DNA of 24,335 bases from Pelargonium nanum (GCA_036897485.1 JAYMTF010001309.1:1-24335); one strand, 5' to 3'; counted from the first letter of the stretch, positions 10,845 to 23,432 are shown. The notes: generated by a model from the sequence alone, not told the origin. Translations and numbers: made by a program.

Positions 10845-13800
10845 CTGGAAGGCCAGGAGAAATTTTTAAGAAGATTTGTGTCATCAATAATATATATGAA
10901 CACCTCATAGCAATAAGAGATTGCCTGATCAAGTGACATTTTTATTGGAAATAATGAAATATAAATTTGATTCCAAAAACAAAGCAAATGACGCACTATA
11001 AGAACCCCAAAGAGAGAATAAGGAGAAATGCAAGTGCTAATAACAAAATTGATAATTTAAACCAACCTCTGAGTTAATACACTAGCCAGTTGCTTCAATT
11101 CTTCAAGCATGTTAACTGCCTCCTCAAAGAGATTTTTACAACCACTGTTAGTGTGAAATTCAGCAGCAGTTGCAGCAGTTAAGAGATGAATATTTTCTTC
11201 TATTTGAACCTGAAAAGGAAATGTATAATGTTTGATCAATTATCCTATACAATTATCGCAAAAACAAAAACTAATACTCCCTCCGTCCCAAAATAAAGTC
11301 AATGTTTCACACTTTCACATGCATTTTTCTCCCTAAATAAGTGTCTTTAGTTCATTTTTTAGAAAGTTATGCATGAATTACTAACAATGTCACTATAATA
11401 AGTTAGTATCCCTCAAGTTACAACACATGTGCATAGAGATAGAAGAGTAAACATACAACACTAGCTTAATTGTCTGAGCTTCCAAAGCATTACCTTAATT
11501 GTCTGGGCTTCCAAAGCAAAGCGCTGTTGATCTTCTCTGTATTTCACAAACTTGAGCGATTCCAGTATATCCCAAGACCAGGTATAGTTCATATCCTTCT
11601 GTTCTGAAGCTAAGCCTGAAGGTTGAAGATCAGTCTTATCTGACAAAAGTACTTCACTGCTTGAACCAGTAGTGGACTTCACTTCAACAGCTCTGACTTG
11701 GTTCTGAGGAGTTGTATTGATCTTTGGGAACAACTCTCTCAGTATGTCCTCCCTAGATTGATTGACTTTCATGTTTACATAAATCGCGTTCGGACAGGCA
11801 GGAGCTGAACGATTCTCACCCATCCTCACAATCACAAGCGGATTGTCAATTTTTTTACAAGCTTGAGCAAGAACAACCAGAAAATTTCTTTGCCCTCTTA
11901 ATTGAAGAATATCAAAGAATTCCCATGGTAGCTGTTCAGTGATATAGCTCTTACTCAATAATTCAAACAGGAATTCTGCAAACAACCCGAAATTCACATG
12001 AAGTAAACACATTATAACAAACGATCTCAAAACCACAAGTTGATAATCCTTCATCACATTTGCAGAAGATTTTCGAACCCATTCCTTTGTGTCATGCTTG
12101 TTAATGAGGAGTTGCATACAGACATCACAAATAAACTTAACCACCAAAGATTGCCGCATATTGATTGCTAAATGGGTCTTCTGTCGGGCACCCTCATCCA
12201 ATGAGTTTAGCCATTCAAGATAAGAAGATTTGGTGGTGAAAAAACATCCATGAAAGGAAGAGGTCATTACGAGAAGGCGCTCGACTAGATACAAAAAACA
12301 GCCAGGTGATATATAGTCGAATTCTTTCCTCCAGTTGGCATTATATGTATCTGACAAAGCTGAATGGAAATCCGTAATCAGAGATAGCTCTCTTGGAGAT
12401 CCAGTGATGTGAGCAGGATTGGACTCATTTGCCGGTTCAGATCCACAAAGAGTCTGAATGAATGCCTTCCATGCTGGGTTTTCATCAAACCTTCTCACAA
12501 TCTTTTCATATAATTCTTTACGCAACTTACAAAAGCCAAGAACAGCCACTGCCACCCTTCCTATTTGCCCATGGGTAATTTTATTATTTGAGCTGACATT
12601 TGCACATATAACATCTTCCTGTAGATCACTAGAAGCCTCAGTTCCTCTTAGAGAGATCATATTTTTGCTCGACGATTTTCTCCAGTCCAGAGGAAATACG
12701 TAGCTAAAGAAATTCTGAGTAGCAACTTCAACATATTTTTGTAGTGCCTTGGGGTTGGGATTATTGTATCTGCCGCCCGGAAGTTTGCATTCCAAAAGAT
12801 ATTTAGCGACCTTGTACATATGCGTAAGATGCCTATACTGACAAAAGATAGGCAAGGAATTCCTGGTAGATAACTGAAAAAGAGCATCAAGTTTGTCCAA
12901 AACCTTCATTCCAACAGAATGTAGTTCTGAACTCCAGTAACTCCGAGCAGCAGAAACAAAATAACAACTATCGATAAAAACCAATTTCCCATTCCTCCGA
13001 AGAACTCTATCATCAACTTCTCTAACCCAATCAGCATTAGGGTAGTGCAAAACATACATGGTATTCAAATTGTTGAAATGCTTCCATACACCCAAGTAAT
13101 TCAAGCAGAACTCTCCATAACTTCTGAATTCAGTCATATCTGGGGCTTCAAGATGTTGAAGAGACTTGAATATGCTCACTATTTTCTCCTTCCAAAAGCT
13201 CCAAAAGTAAACAAGGGTTTCAGCTGAAACCTGGTCCTCCGATATCATGTCTTCAGAATAGCTTGTCACATTCAAGACCAAATCACTTTCCAACCCATAT
13301 TTCGTAGCATTTCTACTAAGAAGAGCGTCAAGAATTGTGCGGGCACATAGTATTTCGCCTCGCACACTTCCATGTCTTTGACAAACACTCAGACAGCGTT
13401 TCATGTCCAACAAACTTTTCTGTTTGTTTGATAAAATATTAGATTCTGCACAGACATATTCGTAAAATGGGCCAGATTCATTCTGTGCAAAAGACTTGGC
13501 TTTCATTAAGAGTTCTGCTTTTGTAAACTGTTTCAATGGCCATCCTTTGCTTCCAGATGGCCAAAGAGAACTGGCAAGGACATACCAGAGAAGAAGCATG
13601 GATGCTTCTCTGAAATTTCCAGCCTTACCAAGTAGACTAGCCTCAAGTGGAAGATCACCAATCAGTTTTGCAATATTTGCCGCCTCTACAAAGTTCCCAG
13701 ACTCTTCTTCCAACACCAGGAGCTCATCAAGACAATCTAACTTCTTCAAGAAGGTGCGCTTTGAACTCATGGATCGGAAAACTTTAACAAATTTCATCAT

Positions 13801-16800
13801 AGCTCTGTTGTCTTTAACCTCATGAAATTGAAGGGCGCAGCTTTCCAAAAAGTCTTGCTTAATTTTGTCAAATTCTTCATTTCTTCTAGCCAAAATACCA
13901 TCTGCATTGGCATGTTGTTTCCAGTACTGGATGTATCGCAAACCTGTGTCGAAAAGTTTTCCCTTGCTACAAGCAGACAAGCACTCTGAAAAATGGTTGC
14001 CCCTTGCATACACCTCAGCAGCGAGCTCATAGCATCCTCCGAGAGAGAAACACTCTCCAGCTCTCTCTAGTGCGGATTCCCCACATTTTTCCAAATATAT
14101 TTTACCTGCAGTTATAAGATTGAGCTGAAGTAATAAAAAAATATAGAATTTAAAGCGTATTGGCATTCAGAATCTTAAAGATCATAAATCAGAACCAGAT
14201 GCCACAATCATTACTGCTTAACATACGCCCTCTACCAGAAATGAAAAGTTAGTGGAAGAAATTAATTAGATCCAAACATAGTAATAACTAATAAGATGAC
14301 ATTACTTCTCAAACTGAAAATAGGAATATTAGGTTTATCTCATGAAACTATTAATTACGACTAATAAGAGAATTGTAGTATAGCCTTGATAAATCATTGC
14401 AGCAGTATGCTATAAGTTATCATTAAAACTAATACATACCTGCTCTCTCGTACTCCTTTAGCATGTAAAAGCACCGTGCAGCAAGCTCAGCCTTGCCAAT
14501 GGAATCAAAAATCTCAGCAGCCTGCCGACGGACAATACAAGACATTTCAGGATTTGAACTATGTAAGCGGTCAGCCTCAGCATCAAGTCCAGCAGCCTTG
14601 GCCAAATTTTCTCCAACTGTATCACCTGCCCTTTCAAAGCACATTGTTGCCATCAGGTAGTTACCTTCCCGCAAGAGCTGCATGATACATAAAAAATATA
14701 CATATATAAATGTGAAAATAAAACCCATGTTCACTCCTAAAGTGGTGGTTTACCAAGTAAATAGGGAGCAAGAAATACATCCTTCACATTTACCTATCAA
14801 TAGCACTTGAGAAAGGCGACTAACGTGCAAAATCGTAATTAACATAAGAAAAGACTATAGCTGAGAACACATTTGCATAACAGTTTCACATTGCCCTATA
14901 GAAAGATGAATGCAAGGCATTCAGAATAAATACTCTTGTTGACAAAGTAACAAAATATATGCATCTAAACATCGGCAAAGCGTGTAACCTATGGTTTAGC
15001 ATTCTAATGATGTATTAAAATTAAAATATCACATGACAATGACCATAGTAACAGGTGGGCAGAACTAATCTAAGATGAGAAAATCTAAAACATGCTCAAG
15101 GGTCGTATTGAACTCAGCTGCTCACTCAACCCGATTTCAAGTCCTACACTTTGATGCTGCCAATAATAAATAATGGTTTCATCTTATGCTACTATTTTTT
15201 TGCAAGAATTTGCTATGCCCAACTTATTCACTCTCATGCTTCGAAGCAGCAACTCTAGTAAACCAATTGCACTGCCCAAGAAAGAAGAATATCACAAAAA
15301 GTAGTCATAATAGTAACATATTGTTAATCAAGGCTAGTAGAACTGAATTAAACAGGCAGGTAATAAAGTCCAAATAACAGAGAAAAAAATAGGACCAGTA
15401 GAGAAAACCTTATAACCCCGTGATTTCCACTCATCAGGACTACTTGCTACTTGCATTGCCTGTGCAAGTGAATCATCCAGTTTCCTGACCTGGACGAGGC
15501 ACAACTTCTTCCAGTAGTCAAATATAGGTCTTGAAAGTTCCTCTATATTCTCACATATCCATAACCGCTGCCTTGTACGAGTAATAGCGACGTACAATTG
15601 CTTCAATTCTGAGCATAACACATTGTGTTTTGCCTCATTGAAGTTTGGAAAGGACAGGGAGGAACTCACATCAAGCATATCTTGTTCCTTCATGTATTCA
15701 TATATAACCCTCCATTGATTTTTCAAAGGAGATGAACCAAAAAAGTTGTACAGTAAGACATCCTACAAAAAAATAAAGCACAAATTTAATAATACCAAGA
15801 AGTTTAATAAAAGAAAAGGAAAAACCAATAACCATATAAAAGTTATTGTTGGAATCTAATCATCTTAAGTTACTAAGGAAAGAACTCCAGGAAGGATAGT
15901 CGAGACAAATTTGATCTACAGGCATCCCATCAGAATCATCCTCTGAATAGTCAAACAATAAAAATGGAAGAACCACTGACCTGAAACTCCAAACCCTTGC
16001 ACTCCACAATAGTCAATACAAGAGCATGTTTCCCAACATAATTAGAGATCTCTTTCCTCGCACAATCATCTCGCACTAAAATAACCTGCTCAGCTCCAAA
16101 TCCAACCATATTCCCTCCTACATTTCCACCGTTCCCAAAAATAGTTACTATTGCATTTTCATCACTCCCAGATTCAAGCAGTATTGGGGCTTCACCATAT
16201 ATAAGACTTGTTTCTGGGCTTAAAATATCAACAAATAAAGGAAAGAAGCGGTAAAGGAGTTCAACAACACTTTGTGCTAAACTGAGTACACCTGCGTGGG
16301 TACGAAAGTTCTGGCTCAAATGAAAAATATTTGATATTTGCCCTTTCTCCTTTCTTCTATCATTTCCAGTACTTCTTGATTCCAGCATGAAAGCATTGTA
16401 GAACAGGGATCGAATATCTTCAAACCTAAAATCAATTCCCCGGGCAATTGTTTGTGCAGTATCTCCAGAAAAAACAAATCCCTCTTTAACATTTTTGCAG
16501 ATATATTTGAAAAGAGCAATCTGTCTCATTGTCAGATCTTGCACTTCATCAATATATACAAAATCCACAATATCACCTTCATATTTTATATCTCTAAGAC
16601 GACGGTGTAGATCGATCACAAGATCGGCCAAATCAAATTCACCATTTTCTGCCTTCATCTTTTCATAAGCAAGAAATAGGTCATATATTAGTTCTCTCTT
16701 CTGCCTACTTAAAGTTGATATACGACCCTCAGAAAGACGAACATAGTCCTCCCTCTTGAGCTTGAGGTCAAGGGCCTCTCCTGCACGAAATCCCCCTTTT

Positions 16801-19800
16801 ATATGAGATATTATCTCAGTGAACACTCTGGAAGCATCAAACCTTTTTTTTTGCTGGTCATTGAAATGAGGCCAATAGTTTGTGCAGAACTTGTCATAGT
16901 TAACCTCCCTTACCCTTACAAAAGTCTGCAAGGCAACTGACCTTAATCTTCCGCTTTCAACATGGGAAAATTCCCTTGCATCAGGAAATCGTTCAAAGAA
17001 TGAATTACCCAATGTTCCATCAAGCATCATCAAAAACTTATGAAAAGTTACAACAAGGGGATACAAGTTAGGAGAAATATCAATAAAAGAATCAGGGATA
17101 TCCCTTGATTGTGCGACGTCCTCAATTTCGTCTTGATCAATTGAACTGCATTCCGCTGAATATTCCCCACCATGGACAAAACTGTACAAGCAACCAGGCT
17201 ATCATGATAAAATAAAATACTTATGGAGCTAACTCATATATATATATCAACTGAACAATACATGATATATAAAAAAATAGATATATGCAAGAGAGGACTA
17301 ACATCACATGAAGTTTTATAAGGTCTCATTTCTTTCCCAAAGAGTCTCCCCTTTCTTTTCTAAGGAGTTAATAACATCCTTAAAATAAATGAGATAGAAA
17401 CACTTGAGATTGTTACACTAAATGCACCTGAGGGTATATAAGAAACAAAAAAGGAAAGTGGAAACGCATTTGGGATTGACGGAGTACATAAATTTTATGG
17501 GATCCCTCATAAGTATTATAGGGAATAGGGATTTCTGATCAAAGCGCAATTCACCTTGATAAAAGAAATTATAGGATTATGTCTACCTCCTTCAGTAAGA
17601 CTGTAAGGAGGAGGTCCAGGATCAACCTGTAAAACATTGAGACAGGGTGGTTTTGTGGAGAAGGATAGCATGCAATGCTCCAACCAGAAATGAGGTTGAT
17701 GAAAACTATCAAGAAAAACTATGAGGTACTGCAGTTCTATAGATGGATTAACAGACTAAAACAGTATTATACTAAACCAACCACTTACTTCTTCAATTGG
17801 GAGACATGTTGTTTGACAGCATAACATAGCTTAGGGCTCACTGTTACAAAAAGCTGGCGCAGTATATTTCCCTTAGCCTCTTCCTCACTGTTTTCAATAT
17901 AGTTTCTCTGGTAAACATCCTTCAACATTCCACTATTGCCTTCATTAAGTCCTTCTGCCGCTATAAGGTGTTGCTGCTCTTTCTGAAATAACTTCATGGT
18001 TAAAACAGTTGTTTTCCCAGTTCCTGATCTTCCAAGTACAAACGTGCTTATAGGATATCGAATTATCTCCATTTCTTGATCAGTCACTTCAAATGGAAGA
18101 TCCAATTCTTTACCACCCGAGTCAGAAAGCATGTGCCGCACTATACCAGATGATAAGGAGTAGAATTTCATAAGCAACAAACTCTCGCTCACTTTTGAAT
18201 TTTCAACATAGCATCTACTATCAGAAGAATCATCATTTGAACTACTAGTTTCATTGTTGCTCAGACTCTTGTACCGAACAATGTCTGAAGAAGTTACCCA
18301 TGTCATGGGGAGTTCTATATCCCTGAAGAAAATATAAATATGTATGAAGTAATTCTCATTATTCAGAATATACAAGAAAGCATGTAAATTTTTACGCATA
18401 CGAAATTACCCTTTAAGACATTTCTCATTGCAACGCTTGATAAAATCATCAGTGTATCTCTCGAATATGTTATCAAGCCGTTTAACCAATTTTGGAATAT
18501 CCTCCAATGGCAAGATATCCCAGATCTTCAAAACTTGAAAGTACCCAGATTCCTTCATTATGTCAATTGTACAAACAATATAGAGACCTTCAACCTTGAA
18601 TTGCTTCAAAATCTGAGAAGAGCTTTCACAGACAGAGTCCACATTTTTCTTCTTAGGTCGCCATCCACTTGAAAGTTTCAGTAAAATATTTATAACTGCT
18701 GTCTTTGTCCGAACTTGCCTCAACTTTCCAAATGACTTCCTAAAAGAATCACTAAAAAGAACCTGTAGATAAACAAATATGTTACAAACACAATAGATAT
18801 TAGATAAACTTCTACAAAATGACCACCAGATGACAAATATGCTCAGTAACAATAATGATTTATAACCAAAAGTAATCTACCTTCCAAGTAGCTCTCTTAA
18901 AAAGGGCACTATCTCCATTAAGTAAATCATCAAGTTGATCATATTCTTTCTTGACTTGTAAAATTGTTTTGGCCAATTCCTTGTCATCATCAGCATCAAA
19001 GAAACATTGACGATTCTTCGCATCACAAACCAATTCTTGCCAAACAGATTCACTCTTTGTCAGCGTTTTTTCATTTCCTAAAATCCAGAGGCAGTGCCTG
19101 TGAAGCAGCCATTATAGAACCAGTAATTATGTAATGTGTTGCACAGAAACAATGGAAAATGGCATGTTCTTAGTGTTCCTATTGAACCATTACCTGGCCC
19201 TGGTCAAAGCAACATTGGTTCTCTGTAGGTTTGACAAAAACCCAATTGATCCTCCACTATTTGATCTTACAGTTGATATTATTACGATGTCCTCCTCCCC
19301 ACCCTGGAAGCCATCAACTGACTTCACTTTCACTGAGAAGCCATCAAGTTGTTCATATTTTTTTCTCATTTTATCTTGAATTGCAACAACCTGAGCAGTA
19401 TATGGAGATATTATACCAATGCTGACTTTCTTGTTGTATTCATTCCATGCTGTATACAGAAACAACACAATTTCAATACCAACTACACACACTCGCACTC
19501 ACAAAGTAGATGTAAGGATAGAATAAGCCCATTTAATAATTCAATAGATTAATAACACTGTTTTCACACAAAACAGCATGTCTAGAGAAGGCTTAAGTTT
19601 ATCATAAAAGGGATGGCAAGGGATAGGATACTATTTCAGATAAATCTCGTTCTCACTTTGTTATTAAATTCTGGCATGGAAAGAATTTTTTTATGGAAAC
19701 TCTTGCCAATGTGTACTATTGATGCTAACTTGATGATGCAAACATTATGTAGATTGAGGATACTACATGACAAAGATTCCCATGATGATACAAATATTAC

Positions 19801-22800
19801 ATATTACTTAAGATACCTTTGTGCAGATCACGAACTAGTTTCAGCACCACAGCTACCTCAACCATGTTTCTTCGGCTATGTCCAGCGTCATCTATTTCTT
19901 CTCTACCACCGTATACATTTATGAAAGAATAGGGACCAAACATTGGCCCCTGAAGATAACATTTTCCGTAACGAGGACTTTTAACATTCGGTGCATCCAA
20001 TATGAGGTTATCATAAAACTTTGAGTTAGGAAAGAAACTTATTTTGGGATGCATTCTATACTGAACATCTAGAAGATGCTTTGAGTGGCCCAATGAACTC
20101 AACCTTGCAAACAAACTTCTTCCAAAACCAGCTTCATCAGAAACCTAATTCACAGAAAAATAAATGATAAATTCATTGGTTGGTTGAACCATAAATAAGG
20201 ATAAGAGGGGAGGGAAATCACAAGTAATTCATAAAAAAATTGTCAAGTAAAGCAACATACATTGCTTTCAACCATAGCCGGTAGCTGGCACTCATCGCCA
20301 ATAAGAATAGCATGCTTCACACCTGGAAGCTGCAATGGAATTGCTGATTCACACTCTTTCAACTGTGCAGCCTCATCAATAACCAACAAGCTAAGTGGTT
20401 CCATTGCAACTGAATACAGCTTATATGAACTAGAAGCAGTGCAGTAAAACATTGATGCATTCTGAAAACAGAACTCCATTATTGCGTACTTGTTCAAACT
20501 ATTTGGAAGGTTCAGTTTGCGAAGGGAGTCACGAAGACTTTTTAAAATGGAAAGGCATTTGCTCCGCAAGTGTTGCAAGGGAGACATATCCAAAACAGAT
20601 AAAGAAGAATTTCCATCTACTGCTGGACAAGAAAAAAGCTCTTCCAGTTCTTCAGAGTTCACATTGTCACAAAACAGCACAAATTCAAAAGAATCAAGTA
20701 GCCCGACAAGGGATATAATATCTTGGAAATTACGTTCCAGCAAATAATTTTTGGATACATGAGTGCAGATGATAAAAGCGCATCTTTTGAGCGGTGACAC
20801 ATGAGATCTGAATCTTTCTTTCATAAACTCAAGGAATGATGCATACCTTTTGAAATCACCAGTTCCACGATCGCCCTCACTCTCTTTGTCTTTGGTATCA
20901 CTTTCACTTCTGATTTCCATTTTTCTTATCAATTCGTTTTCCACATGTATATGATACTGAGAAACACAATCTTCAAGAAAATCTATCATTGAAGTGAAGC
21001 AATGCCACCAACCAGTCATGGGACCAAAACACTCTGAGAGCATCTGAATTCGATAATCCAAATATATCTCTTCAACGTCAGAACCAACTTTGAGCCTCTC
21101 CTTATTCCCAAATAACAGAATATCTCCCAATGAACAAAACATTGTATCTTTTTTTAAATTTGATTCTTTAACCAATTTCAAGACACGGGAGGCTACTTCT
21201 TTGATGGCAACATTAGTTGGCGCACAAGTAATAGTCCTTAAGTTCTCCCTTAAGAGTGTATAAAGCAGCATGCTAACAGTTTTAGTTTTCCCTGTCCCGG
21301 GAGGTCCCCATACAAGTTCCACAGCAGGCTTGTGGTCACACTGCATTTTACCAAGGCAAGCCAAAACTGCTTCATGCTGGGACTCATTCAAGTTAGACTC
21401 AATGCTTGTACCGATCTCAACCAAGAGACTCCCCCTCTCTACATTGCAGAGAGTGCAGTTTTCCTCAACCTATTTACAATAAAAAAAAACAGCAATATGA
21501 TATATATATATATATATATATATAACTATATACACACACACACACAAATACATAATTGTGTGTAAAACTCAAATCTGTTGACCATTTCGCCGAAACAAAA
21601 AAAAAATGAAGCTCCTGATGCCTTACATTTTTTCAACTAAATATGTTTAATAAGTTGATATGTAAAGGGAAATAAAAGTACAAGGCAAACTCACGGAGCG
21701 ATTGCACTTTTCAACAAATACAAAATTATAGTGCACCTAATAAGCTAATTAGTAGTAATTTTATTATAGACACAAAGCAAACATTCACTTTGTCTTTAGC
21801 AATAAATTAGATAATACTTCTAAATTCTAAAATCAAACAAATGACCACAAAAATTATAACAAAGCACTCAGCATCATATAACCAAATTGAAAACAATACT
21901 TGACTGTGTTGGTGAATGTAATAAAACATTCAAGGAACAAAAGAAATTGTAAGAAATGCTTACCACAGATTCAGTGCTGAGAACTTTATTGATAACTTTC
22001 AGGTTACCAAACATATGCAATGCGTTCCATATTCTTTTGTGAGTAGTGACATTAATCAAGAAAATGACAAACATAGACCCCTGCATGCCATGTTTGACTT
22101 CAATAGCTCTTGATGCCTTGACTTTGAAGTAAGTGGATGTGCTATTGATATCATCATCATTCTCATCATCTGTGATTTTAGTGACAGTTGCAAAAGACCA
22201 TGTCCTCCCTATTCTCTGTAAATCAGATACAGTTTCAGGTTTGGCATCTGATAAAATCATAACGTCTCCAGGCAATGTTTTGTAAGGCTCCTTGCCACGG
22301 TCACTGAATCTATTTTTCCAGGTATCAACCCGAACATCATATAGTCTATCTCCATATGGTTTGGAATCATTCACATCAATTACTTCAGCATAAGGTGCAC
22401 TGGACAGAGCCTCCATACTTGAAAACAGATGTGCACGAGTTTCTTCCAATAGAGGGAAAACAAATGACTCAAAATAACGCTGAACTGATTCAAATGTTGT
22501 GGGTATTTCTTTGACCTAAGAAATTACAAATTGATGGCTTGGTTAAGATTGCACCAAATAAAAGACAAGACTGTTGATAGCAACTTACATTAACAAAACT
22601 GATTAAAGTGACAGGAGGATGTATGTTTGAATGCACACGGTATTAACCTAAAACAGCCTAATGAGATGTATATTTTTACAAGTTAAAAGATTGCTTTACT
22701 AAATTTGAGAATTCATGGAGACTGCAAAACATAAAGAGCTCAAAAAGATAAATCGACAAAGAGCCAGTACACAGCTTGTTAACCTTCTGGATGTATCTGA

Positions 22801-23432
22801 TGACACACTCCAACAATGTAATTTTTATCTTCATATATATTGCGAACAATGTGAATCAAGAATGTAGGAATGACAACAATGATTCTTTATATGATTAGGA
22901 GCAAATGTACTTCTAATAGAAGTAAACTAGGAACACATAAAGGCAACTCATTCCCTTATTGGTCAAGAGGGAATTGTTTATAGCACAAATAATCTAAATG
23001 TGAGTGTTCCATGCTGATTGATTGCCAATGCTAAGCTCAGGGATGCCAAATTCTATGATTATGATTGTGAACTATGGAAAAGTCATATTGGGCCTGAAAA
23101 GAACAAGGCCCAGCCCACTAAGCCCAATTATGATAACAAGCCAAATCAAAATAAAATAATAGCTGCTTTGCTTCTTTTGTTCTCTCTCAATGCTTGAACT
23201 CCACAATCTCCATGATGATGATCATGATCATGATCCATTATATAAAGCTGAATAAAACTTTTAATGCAGAGATTCTTAGAAGCTAACAGTAAGAATCATA
23301 AAGAAATAGACCAAATCAGACCTGATCCTTGTAAAGGTCTTCATTGAAGACATCTTCAAGGGACCAAGAGAACAAAAGATCAATAAATCTTGAGTCATCA
23401 TGCCTTGAACCTTCTCCTTGCCCTCCCTTCAT
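10520..23432 (-). CDS. Giant double helicase: UPF1/SEN1-like plus UvrD/TRANK1-like with TPR region (14 exons, 2,810 aa)
   Basis: Exons, high to low: 23432-23322, 22515-21964, 21469-20261, 20144-19817, 19449-19194, 19097-18881, 18762-18410, 18322-17789, 17181-15981, 15762-15409, 14677-14440, 14105-11494, 11209-11067, 10844-10520. They join to 8,433 bases with matching phases at all 13 introns. Residues 1-220 open with an [16 protein letters not shown] motif typical of plant UPF1-like helicases. Residues 222-890 are an SF1B helicase; residues about 1090-1680 are a UvrD-like SF1A helicase. From about 1700 come TPR-like helices and a long alpha-helical region, ending in a Lys-rich tail. The second half matches what I know of TRANK1 (TPR and ankyrin repeat-containing protein 1)-like proteins; no ankyrin repeats are visible. 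Nucleic-acid unwinding is inferred from the motifs; the substrate is unknown, and nuclear location is suggested only by the basic tail. The ATG at 23430-23432 is the start because the conserved N-terminal motif follows within 20 residues. Confidence 0.88.
11277..11289 (+). mobile_element. Stowaway-type MITE terminus in intron 12 of the helicase gene
   Basis: CTCCCTCCGTCCC directly preceded by the dinucleotide TA is the classic terminus of plant Stowaway-type MITEs, whose target site is TA. The following CAAAATAAAGTCAATG also fits. The matching complementary end is not visible before exon 12 begins at 11494, so this is a truncated or eroded copy; its far boundary is unclear but may lie near 11450. 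Confidence 0.7.
11465..11518. repeat. 25-base tandem duplication across the exon 12 splice donor
   Basis: Two copies of CTTAATTGTCTG(A/G)GCTTCCAAAGCA lie at 11465-11489 and 11494-11518 with 24 of 25 bases identical and four bases between. On the minus strand the upstream copy forms the last codons of exon 12, and the second copy is the start of intron 12. The donor GTAATG lies exactly at the junction; the second copy ends in AAG|CTAG and so has no donor of its own. Confidence 0.85.
11494..14677 (-). other. TPR-like and alpha-helical region, exons 11-12
   Basis: Right after the second helicase, residues about 1700-1850 show repeated helix pairs of TPR type: [69 protein letters not shown]. The rest of the 2.6-kb exon 12 is a long alpha-helical region without a motif I can name. 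TPR arrays usually bind proteins, so this part may dock partners; that is inference. Confidence 0.7.
14763..15408 (-). other. Intron 10 of the helicase gene (distal part)
   Basis: Most of the 731-base intron between exons 10 and 11 (full extent 15408-14678). It has an unusual GTTTTC donor, but the joined protein matches the family across the junction (RGYK followed by [13 protein letters not shown]), which supports it. No other feature is seen. Confidence 0.55.
15409..18322 (-). other. Second helicase core (UvrD/TRANK1-like, SF1A), exons 8-10
   Basis: The ATP-binding motif GRSGTGKT is at residues 1106-1113, after [11 protein letters not shown]. Motif II is DEVQD (1398-1402), motif III GDTAQTI (1426-1432) and motif [12 protein letters not shown] (1475-1484). 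Motif V reads ECKGLEFQ across the exon 9/10 junction, and motif VI is LYVAITRTR (1643-1651). The order and wording are those of UvrD/Rep-type helicases, as found in the TRANK1 family, and no key residue is lost. About 290 residues separate motif I from motif II. Confidence 0.88.
17471..17487. mobile_element. Eroded MITE end in intron 8 of the helicase gene
   Basis: TGGGATTGACGGAGTAC, preceded by AAAAAAGGAAAGTGGAAACGC, resembles a degraded right end of the same MITE class (ideal form TGGGACGGAGGGAGTA). No complementary left end is visible in the intron (17788-17182). Likely an old, partly lost insertion. Confidence 0.45.
18881..21469 (-). other. First helicase core (UPF1/SEN1-like, SF1B), exons 3-6
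   Basis: The ATP-binding motif GPPGTGKT lies at residues 276-283, preceded by the Q-type motif [10 protein letters not shown]. Motif Ia is TCAPTNVA, motif II is DEAAQ (586-590) and motif III is GDECQLP (612-618). Exon 4 holds YRMHP, and exon 5 holds [10 protein letters not shown] and VALTRAR; the RHCLW part is completed across the exon 5/6 junction. All key residues for ATP binding and hydrolysis are present. About 250 residues between motifs Ia and II, with an acidic [12 protein letters not shown] patch, form the long insertion usual in SEN1-type proteins. A CTLC pair (226-229) sits at the start of exon 3. Confidence 0.88.
21501..21546. repeat. Compound TA/CA microsatellite in intron 2 of the helicase gene
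   Basis: Twelve TA units (21501-21524) are followed by a short ACTATAT spacer and seven AC units (21532-21546). The tract sits 32 bases beyond the exon 3 acceptor and is probably length-variable between individuals. Confidence 0.9.
22516..23321 (-). other. Intron 1 of the helicase gene, with Site II motif cluster
   Basis: 806 bases. It carries four TGGGCC/TGGGCT (Site II, TCP-binding type) motifs within 38 bases: 23089-23094 on the plus strand, and 23107-23112, 23112-23117 and 23121-23126 on the minus strand. A 16-base perfect palindrome (GATCATGATCATGATC, 23220-23235) and a TATATAAAG (plus strand, near 23239) follow. Such clusters normally lie in promoters of housekeeping genes, so an intronic enhancer or second start is possible. 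Confidence 0.5.

Noticed and set aside
10520..23432. Two or three separate genes instead of one giant gene
   Set aside because: Intron phases match at every junction, no internal stop, poly(A) signal or promoter is evident between the halves, and related plant proteins are known to join these parts.
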